Origin: Actinomycetes bacterium
Lineage (GTDB): Bacteria; Actinomycetota; Acidimicrobiia; Acidimicrobiales; Acidimicrobiaceae
Direction of reading: 5' to 3'
Length of the DNA: 5,934 bases
Assembly: GCA_021790855.1 (NCBI GenBank)
Contig: JAJYFP010000045.1
Coordinates: 1 to 5,934, forward strand
The notes beneath the pieces were generated by a model. It made no database searches and was not told where the DNA came from. It saw only the letters and a list, made by a program, of their open reading frames with translations. Every line of letters starts with the position of its first letter. Within the stretch, counting starts at the first letter, position 1. The translations under genes and the position numbers were made by a program. Of the stretch, positions 1 through 5,620 are shown piece after piece.

Positions 1-1942
1 GTAAAGAGATCTCTGCCTGTACCTTGGAAAATATATGACCGTCCTTCGTTACCGCTTTGAGAGTAGGAATCTGAGAGATTAACTGAGCCCCTTCTTCGTA
101 ATCCCTCACGACACACACATCCCCAACAAGGTCAAGAAGTACCGAGACATCAAGTTCCATGACGGGAAGCTCGGTCCGTACCTTTAGCGAGCTTGAGAGC
201 AGCAGGATATCTTGCGGAAACGCTGCCGTATTTCTTCTTCTATTTTTTGCCAACTCCGCTAAAAACTCCCGCGAGATCACCAGTCCAGAGGTACCTTCTT
301 CACAAAGAATCTGATACTTCGCTCTTAAATCTTCTTCATCTCTTGCTACGATCGCCTGAGACAAAGGGCCTAAGGCGGCTTCAAGGGCAAACTCCAAACC
401 CTCAGGAACCTCATAGAACTCGAGCAAACTCTCGGCAATAAACTTTTTCGAGTCTGATTGAGTTCTTTCTCCTTGGAAAGTTCGAAGAGCTGCAATCTCT
501 GCCTCCAAAGAGGCAAGATCGGCACGCACGACTTGAAGTTCCTCCAGTCTCTCGTTTCTTTGGGCTCGTATCCTCTCTCGGTCTTTGGTGATATCTTCTA
601 TCAGCACATGAACCTGATCTAGTTGAAGCTGAACCTCATCTTTTAAACCTCCAACTCTTTTCTTTTCAGCGGCAAGTTCCTCAAGCCGTGCATCCGCTCT
701 ATGTAGATCTTCTCCGAGCAACCTCCGTGCTGATGCCTCCTGGTTTTGTTGTGCCTTTTGGGACTCCAGCGTGGAGCGTCTATCAAGCAGATGCTTTCGT
801 ATTGCATCTATCTCTTCTTCCAAAGCTCCAAGGTCGCTAACGTCCGGCGCAACTACATTTGAAGATATTTCCTTCAGTGCTTGTTCCCTTTGGAGCAGGT
901 CTTGGCCTTCACGCTTAAGTTTCGCCTCGAGTTCGTCTTTTGTTCTTTGGATCCTGCGCACTCTTGCCGAGTCCAGTTCGCGAGCTAAGTACTCAACCCT
1001 TTGTTGTAAAGATGAGATACGTTCAGAGATAACCAGCTCTCTCGAGGCTAACTTGGACTCCAAGTTGACGACTCTCTCTTTGAGCCGGGTCGATACCTCA
1101 AGTTCTGGTGAGTTGTCAAAGTCCACAAGTTCTTTCAGTTCAGAGCGGATCTGATCGTAACGACTTTTCTTTTCACCACCTACGCGCCTTATGGTATCTC
1201 TGTGTTCTCTGAGGTACCTTTCTCTGTCTTTGAGTTCATCTATCTCCATCTTTGCAATCCAAAGCGACAAAGATCTTTGTCTACCAATCAGTTCATCCCT
1301 CAGACGGGCCGACTCATACTGTTTTTCCAGTGGCTTAATTCTGCGTCTTAGGTCCCTCTCCAACTTCGATATCTGCTCAAGATCGGCATCAACCTCAAGA
1401 AGGTGCTTTAAAGCAACGTCTCGACGTTTCTTGTATCGGGTAATCCCAGCGGCTTCTTCTAATATGACCCTGATCTCCTCAGGGCGGGCGTTTACGATGT
1501 CATCGATCTCACCTTGGGAGATAATGAGGTGTTGGCTCTTGCCAACACCTACCTCACCAAGTAAATCAACGAGCTCGTTGAGGCGGCAGCTAACGTCATT
1601 CAGCTTGTAACTACTTTCTCCTGAACGGAAAAGGCTTCGAGAGATAGACACCTCGTTCAGTTTTAAAGAAAGAGCTTCATCTGAGTTGTCAAAGGTGACA
1701 GATACCTCCGCCCTGCCAAGAGGTGCCCTATTTTCAGATCCCGCAAATATAACGTCTTCCATCTTTGAAGAACGAAGTTGTTTTGGCCCTTGGGCACCCA
1801 ACACCCAAGCTAGTGCATCGACGACGTTTGATTTCCCTGATCCGTTGGGTCCTACGACAACAGTTAGCCCCGGAGAGAATCTCACCCGAACCGGGTCCGC
1901 AAACGACTTAAATCCCTTGATGGCCAAATACTTTAAATACAT
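1..1942 (-). CDS. smc: Chromosome segregation protein SMC, N-terminal part (cut by left window edge)
   Basis: SMC is the ATPase core of bacterial condensin; it dimerises through a hinge and, with ScpA and ScpB, compacts and segregates the nucleoid. I translated the frame by hand from the start to the left edge: 647 codons, no stop or frameshift. The N-terminus MYLKYLAIKGFKSFADP is the family opening. Walker A GPNGSGKSN is at residues 31-39 and the Q-loop SQGEID at about 142-147 (Q143), followed by NARPEEIR and EEAAGITRYKKRR. Residues about 165-490 are charged, heptad-rich coiled coil with almost no proline. The hinge begins near residue 502 (ESLLEFYEVPEGLEFALEAA) and reaches the edge. Full-length SMC is about 1,150-1,200 residues, so the second arm, signature motif and Walker B lie outside. 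The ATG at 1942 gives the standard N-terminus. Its upstream GGGG is a weak ribosome site; an in-frame GTG at 1958-1960 is less likely. It lies 67 nt after mutM on the same strand. Confidence 0.97.
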   Translation of the reverse strand, partial: MYLKYLAIKGFKSFADPVRVRFSPGLTVVVGPNGSGKSNVVDALAWVLGAQGPKQLRSSKMEDVIFAGSENRAPLGRAEVSVTFDNSDEALSLKLNEVSISRSLFRSGESSYKLNDVSCRLNELVDLLGEVGVGKSQHLIISQGEIDDIVNARPEEIRVILEEAAGITRYKKRRDVALKHLLEVDADLEQISKLERDLRRRIKPLEKQYESARLRDELIGRQRSLSLWIAKMEIDELKDRERYLREHRDTIRRVGGEKKSRYDQIRSELKELVDFDNSPELEVSTRLKERVVNLESKLASRELVISERISSLQQRVEYLARELDSARVRRIQRTKDELEAKLKREGQDLLQREQALKEISSNVVAPDVSDLGALEEEIDAIRKHLLDRRSTLESQKAQQNQEASARRLLGEDLHRADARLEELAAEKKRVGGLKDEVQLQLDQVHVLIEDITKDRERIRAQRNERLEELQVVRADLASLEAEIAALRTFQGERTQSDSKKFIAESLLEFYEVPEGLEFALEAALGPLSQAIVARDEEDLRAKYQILCEEGTSGLVISREFLAELAKNRRRNTAAFPQDILLLSSSLKVRTELPVMELDVSVLLDLVGDVCVVRDYEEGAQLISQIPTLKAVTKDGHIFSKVQAEISL

Positions 1943-2009
1943 AACCCCGTCTCGAAACACTCCCCTTCGCCAAGATAGCTCAGCTTCCTAAGTTATTGGT
2001 TCATTGCCG

Positions 2010-2870
2010 CTACCTCTGGCAGTTCTGGCAATAGCTAGAGTACCTTCCACAAAGCTGAACTCGTACTATCGTAGAACCACAGTTGCCACATGCTTTCCCA
2101 TGTCGACCATAGACAAGAACCCTTTGTTGATATTCACCAGGCAAGCCAGCAAGGTCTAGATAGCTTTTATCATTCAAAGACGACCCGCGCATACTGATAG
2201 CCTCGTTAAGGACCTCTTGGATCATATGAACTATAGTCTCTATCTCCAATGTATTCAAAGAACCAACCCGTCGTGTAGGTTTCACATGAGCCCGAAAAAG
2301 AACTTCATCACTGTAGATATTGCCTAATCCGGCCACGACTCCTTGATCCAACAAGACTGACTTTATCGGTCGCTTGGAGTTCTTTGTTACTTCAAACAAG
2401 GCTCTTGAAACACCTTTTGGATCAAAGATGGGATCGACACCAAGTGTCATAGAGAGTGAGCCAGGACGACCATCCTGATCCAATTCATCTTCCAAAAAGA
2501 CCTCTCCAAAGGTGCGGGGGTCCCAAAACACCAACTCTTGCGCGCCAAAACGGAGACGTAACTTTGTATGATCCTTTTCACAGTTGAGCAAAGCGGCTTT
2601 TCGTACGAATCGTCCTGACATCCCAAGATGCACCACTAAGTAGTGCTTGACATTGGTTGCAGCGCTGCCAAAGCCAATTAGTATGAACTTCCCGTATCGA
2701 GTTACCTCCACAAGGACAAGACCCTCCAAGGCTTCTGCAATCTCTTGAGATGTCCATAAAGACCTACGCAAAGTACGCTTCCCAAAGACGGCAATCTCGT
2801 CTAAGACAAGACCGGAGAAGTACTGCGACAGATCCCGACGTATCGTTTCAACCTCTGGAAGTTCAGGCAC
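2010..2870 (-). CDS. mutM: Formamidopyrimidine-DNA glycosylase (Fpg/MutM), GTG start
   Basis: Bifunctional base-excision repair enzyme that removes 8-oxoguanine and ring-opened purines and cuts the abasic strand by beta/delta elimination. The 286-residue product has the family length (about 270-290) and all key elements. MPELPEVETI supplies the catalytic Pro2 and Glu3. RYGKF has the conserved lysine K61. HLGMSGRF carries the M84 loop, and WDPRTFG has R119 and F121, corresponding to the void-filling residues of E. coli Fpg. AGLGNIYSDE has the DNA-binding N184. A C-terminal zinc finger has C261, C264, C281 and C284 with R276 between the pairs. The start is GTG (2868-2870), fixed because the enzyme works through the N-terminal proline exposed after Met removal. 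It begins on the base after the rnc stop codon, with a strong GGAGG 5 nt upstream, so translation is probably coupled to rnc. The stop is TAG. The intact metal site and catalytic residues point to an active enzyme. Confidence 0.97.
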   Translation of the reverse strand: MPELPEVETIRRDLSQYFSGLVLDEIAVFGKRTLRRSLWTSQEIAEALEGLVLVEVTRYGKFILIGFGSAATNVKHYLVVHLGMSGRFVRKAALLNCEKDHTKLRLRFGAQELVFWDPRTFGEVFLEDELDQDGRPGSLSMTLGVDPIFDPKGVSRALFEVTKNSKRPIKSVLLDQGVVAGLGNIYSDEVLFRAHVKPTRRVGSLNTLEIETIVHMIQEVLNEAISMRGSSLNDKSYLDLAGLPGEYQQRVLVYGRHGKACGNCGSTIVRVQLCGRYSSYCQNCQR

Positions 2871-3551
2871 CTACCCCTCCCCCTTACCATGAAACAGACG
2901 ATCAATGGCATTCATCGCCGCGTTTTGTTGTGCCTCCTTCTTGGTTTTGCCCATTCCGTAACCAACAGAGGTATCATCAACGAAGACGACAGACATAAAC
3001 GTGCGGTCATGGTCTGGGCCGATCCATGAGTCCTCGTATCTAGGGGTACCGTTCATCTTGAGACTGGCTAAGCGTTCCTGCAGATCAGACTTAAAGTCCC
3101 CTAGAACCTCATCTGGTAGGCTCTGCTCGATCAACGCACCGAAAACTTTGAGTACGAATCTCTCAACCTCCTCGATCCCCAAAGAAAGGTATATGGCCGC
3201 CACGAGAGCTTCAAGACCATCCGCCAACATGGAGGAGCTCGCAACGCCTGAATCGCCCACATCTCTGGGTATAAAACGTAGTCTGTCTTGCAATGAGATC
3301 TCAGTAGCGGCTTCCGCCAACGCCTGGGTACCTACAACGGCGGCTCTGATCTTGGTCATGCGACCCTCTGAGAGATCTTGAAAGTTGCGAAAGAGAAACT
3401 CAGTAACGACAAGTTGTAAAACTGCATCCCCAAGAAACTCAAGGCGCTCGTTAGAGTCCCCTTCCAACTTCGCGGCCGACTTGTGAGTCATCGATTGAAG
3501 AAACAGACTTGAGTTCAAAAACTTCTCTGGGAGAAGATCTTCTAGCTTCAA
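2871..3551 (-). CDS. rnc: Ribonuclease III, TTG start
   Basis: Double-strand-specific endoribonuclease that processes rRNA precursors and structured mRNAs. The 226-residue product matches the usual bacterial length (about 220-250). The catalytic domain (about 1-145) carries the signature NERLEFLGDAVL at 34-45, giving acidic residues E35, E38 and D42. The second metal-binding segment, ADGLEALVAAI, supplies D111 and E114, so all Mg2+ ligands expected from E. coli RNase III are present. A double-stranded RNA-binding domain follows from about D152 to L219, ending in the typical basic KTKKEAQQNAA stretch. The start is TTG at 3549-3551. The frame is closed upstream by TGA at 3570-3572 and the next Met (residue 21) would remove the first helix, so no better start exists. 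No clear Shine-Dalgarno precedes it, suggesting low or coupled translation after acpP, 30 nt away. Its stop directly touches the mutM start. Confidence 0.97.
   Translation of the reverse strand: MKLEDLLPEKFLNSSLFLQSMTHKSAAKLEGDSNERLEFLGDAVLQLVVTEFLFRNFQDLSEGRMTKIRAAVVGTQALAEAATEISLQDRLRFIPRDVGDSGVASSSMLADGLEALVAAIYLSLGIEEVERFVLKVFGALIEQSLPDEVLGDFKSDLQERLASLKMNGTPRYEDSWIGPDHDRTFMSVVFVDDTSVGYGMGKTKKEAQQNAAMNAIDRLFHGKGEG
2874..2883 (-). promoter_or_regulatory. Ribosome binding site of mutM inside the end of rnc
   Basis: The minus strand reads GGGGGAGGGG here, followed by TAG (rnc stop) and GTG (mutM start). The GGAGG core ends 5 nt before the GTG. The same bases encode the last residues of RNase III (GKGEG), so the purine-rich tail of rnc doubles as the mutM ribosome site. 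Stop and start codons abut with no gap, which favours translational coupling. This site supports the GTG start. Confidence 0.8.
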
Positions 3552-3581
3552 GATAGCGACTTTATGTAATCAAATGTTTGG

Positions 3582-3851
3582 CTAAACGCCAAGCTTATCA
3601 ACGACGTAGTCTACGGCATCTTTCATAGTCTTTAAATCCTCTAGTTCATCGTCTTCGATCCTAAAAACGCTTTCACCTTTTGAGAACTCATCTTCAATTG
3701 CTTCCACAAGTTCAATTAGAGCCAAGGAGTCGGCGTTGAGATCCTCGCTGAAGGAAGATCCTTCGTGTATCTTAGAGGGATCGATCTCCAAAATATCTGC
3801 CAAATGGCCCCGAATTGTCTCAAATATTTGTTGACGAGTCAACTCTTGCAC
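3582..3851 (-). CDS. acpP: Acyl carrier protein, GTG start overlapping plsX
   Basis: Small acidic carrier whose serine receives 4'-phosphopantetheine and carries growing acyl chains in type II fatty acid synthesis. It also delivers acyl groups to PlsX, encoded just upstream. The 89-residue product has the attachment motif NADSLALIELVEAIEDEF with the modified serine at S42 (DSL). Strongly acidic helices II and III continue to a terminal MKDAVDYVVDKL. The segment between helices II and III (SKGESVFRIEDDELEDLKT) is a few residues longer than in E. coli AcpP and lacks the common IPD tripeptide; I recall similar forms in Acidimicrobiia-like actinobacteria. Single-domain size and housekeeping context argue for the primary ACP over a polyketide carrier. 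The GTG at 3849-3851 is chosen because AAGGAG lies 6 nt upstream. The gene begins 32 nt inside plsX in another frame. The stop is TAG. Confidence 0.96.
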   Translation of the reverse strand: MQELTRQQIFETIRGHLADILEIDPSKIHEGSSFSEDLNADSLALIELVEAIEDEFSKGESVFRIEDDELEDLKTMKDAVDYVVDKLGV

Positions 3852-4854
3852 CTTGATCTCCTTGTGTGTAGTGCTGCTTTAAAGTGGACGCAATAGCTTC
3901 CACTAAATTAAGCCGTACGATCTTGTCCGCCTCAACCACTGCATTGTATATTGCCTCAGGTCCCGACGAACCATGACCTATCAGACAAAGACCATCTACA
4001 CCCAGCAATGCTGCTCCTCCATAGGTATCTGCGGAGAGCTCCGTTATCAAAGGTGCAAGACGCGGAAGAGCCGTGTCCAACAGCGTGTCTAGCTCGTCTT
4101 TGGGCGATAGAGCTTTTAGAGCAGCCTTAGCAAAGGCTCTCATCCCGCCTTCGAGAGTCTTGAGCACAACGTTGCCTGTGAAGCCGTCAGTAACGACAAC
4201 GTCCACGGTTCCTGCCATCACATCGCGACCTTCACAGTTGCCAATAAAGTTGATCACCTTATCCTGTATTAGCAGCTCATAGGTCTCTTTAACTAAAGAG
4301 TTTCCCTTTCCAGGCTCCTCTCCTATGGAGAGGATTCCTACTCTTGGTGCCTTGATATTGAACCGAAGCTCCGAGTATATAGATCCCATGATTGCGAACT
4401 GCACTAGCCACTCTGGCGTACAGTCCGAGTTGGCTCCTGAATCCAACAATATAGTAGGAACGTTGAGCCCTGGCCTAGGAATGGTTGTCGCGATTGCTGG
4501 TCTAGAAACCTTAGAGATTCGGCCCATCTTAAACAACGATGCTGCCATTGCCGCGCCAGTATTTCCCGCAGAGAACATCGCTGAGGCCTCGCCGTCTCTG
4601 ACGGCTTCAGCACAACGAACAATCGAAGAGTCTTTCTTGCGTCGAACCGCATAAGCGGCATCTTCGTCCATATCTATGACTTCGTTGGCCACTAGAACTG
4701 AGACATTCGACAGATCCTCGACCATAGCGACCGCCTCATGCGTCCCTATAGCTAAGATTGGAATATCTGTCTCTTTGGACACTCTCTCCAATCCTTCAAC
4801 TACTACTGAGGGCGCATGATCTCCCCCCATGAGATCAATTGCAATTGGTTTCAA
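3820..4854 (-). CDS. plsX: Phosphate acyltransferase PlsX, TTG start
   Basis: PlsX converts acyl-ACP and phosphate to acyl-phosphate, the donor PlsY uses to acylate glycerol-3-phosphate; it is a peripheral membrane-associated enzyme starting phospholipid synthesis. The 344-residue product has normal length. Family landmarks in order are AIDLMGGDHAPS (5-16), FSAGNTGA (94-101), LLDSGANSDC (136-145), LSIGEEPGKGN (175-185), FIGNCEGRDV (203-212), VTDGFTGNVVLKTLEG (221-236) and YGGAALLGVDG (278-288). The start is TTG at 4852-4854: the codon just upstream is an in-frame TAG, and the next Met (residue 9) would cut into the conserved IDLMGGD motif. The nearest purine-rich site, GGAG, is 12 nt upstream inside the end of rpmF, which is a long spacing, so translation may rely on coupling. 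Its 3' end overlaps acpP, its substrate carrier, by 32 nt. The stop is TGA. Confidence 0.97.
   Translation of the reverse strand: MKPIAIDLMGGDHAPSVVVEGLERVSKETDIPILAIGTHEAVAMVEDLSNVSVLVANEVIDMDEDAAYAVRRKKDSSIVRCAEAVRDGEASAMFSAGNTGAAMAASLFKMGRISKVSRPAIATTIPRPGLNVPTILLDSGANSDCTPEWLVQFAIMGSIYSELRFNIKAPRVGILSIGEEPGKGNSLVKETYELLIQDKVINFIGNCEGRDVMAGTVDVVVTDGFTGNVVLKTLEGGMRAFAKAALKALSPKDELDTLLDTALPRLAPLITELSADTYGGAALLGVDGLCLIGHGSSGPEAIYNAVVEADKIVRLNLVEAIASTLKQHYTQGDQGARVDSSTNI
3858..3863 (-). promoter_or_regulatory. Strong ribosome binding site of acpP inside plsX
   Basis: The minus strand reads AAGGAG, then six bases, then the GTG start of acpP at 3851. This is among the best Shine-Dalgarno matches in the window. 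It lies wholly within the plsX coding sequence and decides the acpP start over a later in-frame TTG at 3840-3842. A strong site fits the high protein level expected of ACP. Confidence 0.85.
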
Positions 4855-4863
4855 CTAACGCCA

Positions 4864-5043
4864 CTACTCCACTTCAACAGCTTGACGACCTTTGTAGTAT
4901 CCGCATGTCGGACACACATAGTGAGGTCTTTTTATTCCACCGCAGTACGGGCAAGTACTAGACGATGCCACATCTAAACGCCATGCGCTTGCTTTACGAC
5001 TTGCTGACTTCGCCTTGGAGGTCTTCTTCTTAGGAACAGCCAT
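4864..5043 (-). CDS. rpmF: 50S ribosomal protein L32 (bL32), four-cysteine form
   Basis: Structural protein of the large ribosomal subunit. The 59-residue product opens with MAVPKKKTSKAKSASRKA, the classic L32 start, with the basic tail followed by AWRLDV. A zinc ribbon follows, with C31-x2-C34 and C44-x2-C47 (CPYC and CPTC), so this is the zinc-binding (C+) form and not the cysteine-free paralog some bacteria use under zinc limitation. It ends YYKGRQAVEVE then TAG. The ATG at 5041-5043 is preceded by GGAG 9 nt upstream. DUF177 immediately upstream is the usual partner of rpmF across bacteria. The gene is separated by only 9 nt from plsX. The gene is short but complete, and identification is secure from the N-terminus plus the cysteine pattern. 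Confidence 0.97.
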   Translation of the reverse strand: MAVPKKKTSKAKSASRKASAWRLDVASSSTCPYCGGIKRPHYVCPTCGYYKGRQAVEVE

Positions 5044-5113
5044 CTATAGTTTCTCCAGAGTTACGTGACTTACGATAAACCACAAGGAAATAAATCTAGC
5101 CGGAGTTGCTCCA
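5044..5113 (-). other. 70-nt leader between the DUF177 gene and rpmF
   Basis: This is the longest non-coding gap in the window. On the minus strand it holds a tiny inverted repeat GGAG-CAA-CTCC near the DUF177 stop, an AT-rich middle and the rpmF ribosome site. I looked for -35/-10 pairs: TAGATT and TATCGT are weak -10-like hexamers, but neither has a TTGACA-like partner at 16-18 nt. A promoter here is possible but not supported, and no uridine-rich terminator is visible. Confidence 0.3.
5053..5056 (-). promoter_or_regulatory. Ribosome binding site of rpmF
   Basis: The minus strand reads CTGGAGAAACTATAG before the ATG at 5043; GGAG ends 9 nt upstream of the start. It lies in the largest intergenic gap of the window and is independent of the preceding gene. 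Confidence 0.65.
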
Positions 5114-5617
5114 TTAGCCATCCGAAAGGGAGCGAAGTTTACCCCATCTTGGGTCAATATCGTCTTTTATGCAGCTGCAACTTCCCTCGTTAAGATTTTG
5201 TCCACATGTCGCACAGAGCCCCTTACAGTCTTTACGACATAAAGGTACCACTGGTAGTTCAAGTACAATGAAGTCCTTTATCAGCTCTGTCAAGTCCAAA
5301 ATCTCGCCATCAAAGTGGTAACTGTCGTCTTCACCCGATCCTTGAGGTTCAAACAGCTCTCGTACTTGTACTTTTATCTCACCTGAGGCCTCCTCCAGAC
5401 ACCTAACGCAGGAACCCTGCCAACGCGTTTGGATCACCGCATTTACCAAGAGACCTTGGTGGACCGACTCTACGAGACCTTTAACCGTGACGATTTCATC
5501 CTCATCTACCTTGGAAAACGTTACGAAAGCATCCTTGATTGTACCTTGTAAGTCAAAATACAAGGGACTTGACGTATCTCGGAGAAGCTTGGTTACACCA
5601 ACTGCAAAAGGTTTCAT
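5114..5617 (-). CDS. yceD: DUF177/YceD-family protein, large-subunit rRNA-associated
   Basis: The 167-residue product matches the DUF177 (YceD) family, whose members in bacteria and plastids have been tied to 23S rRNA accumulation and which are typically encoded next to rpmF; the precise biochemical role is not settled. Visible signatures are a central CVRCLE motif (C70, C73) followed by a VRELF strand. A C-terminal cysteine cluster has LCRKDCKGLCATCGQNLNEG (C127, C131, C135, C138), then C147 and C149, ending with DPRWGKLRSL. The many cysteines suggest a metal-binding site, an inference. The N-terminus (MKPFAVGVTKLLRDTSS) is typical and has no signal peptide. The ATG at 5615-5617 has AAGGG 7 nt upstream, formed by the last codons of the preceding gene, 3 nt away, so the two are probably translationally coupled. 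The stop is TAA. Confidence 0.92.
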   Translation of the reverse strand: MKPFAVGVTKLLRDTSSPLYFDLQGTIKDAFVTFSKVDEDEIVTVKGLVESVHQGLLVNAVIQTRWQGSCVRCLEEASGEIKVQVRELFEPQGSGEDDSYHFDGEILDLTELIKDFIVLELPVVPLCRKDCKGLCATCGQNLNEGSCSCIKDDIDPRWGKLRSLSDG

Positions 5618-5620
5618 CGA

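Noticed and set aside
771..1154. Plus-strand open frame of 127 codons (and a similar one at 1191-1610) opposite smc
   Set aside because: Serine- and leucine-rich composition is the antisense shadow of the Glu/Arg/Lys-rich SMC coiled coil; no family motif or ribosome site, and the minus frame is clearly coding.
1958..1960. Alternative upstream GTG start for smc
   Set aside because: It would add six residues (VFRDGV) before the conserved MYLKYLAIKGFKSF opening, and the purine run AAGGGGA directly touches the GTG, too close to act as its ribosome site.
1686..1991. Plus-strand open frame opposite the SMC ATPase head
   Set aside because: The minus strand encodes Walker A and Q-loop motifs here; the plus product has no recognisable features.
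1943..2009. 67-nt gap between mutM and smc examined for promoter or terminator
   Set aside because: No convincing -35/-10 pair and no stem followed by a T run; read-through into smc is the simpler reading.
3001..3381. Plus-strand open frame opposite rnc
   Set aside because: Lies wholly within the conserved RNase III sequence and has no independent support.
4325..4661. Open frames on plus strand (4325-4654) and in an alternative minus frame (4404-4661) within plsX
   Set aside because: PlsX motifs are continuous through this region in the correct frame; both alternatives are shadows.
5102..5112. Small inverted repeat GGAG-TTG-CTCC just after the DUF177 stop, considered as a terminator
   Set aside because: A 4-bp stem without a following T run on the transcribed strand is too weak; the downstream rpmF is the usual co-transcribed partner.
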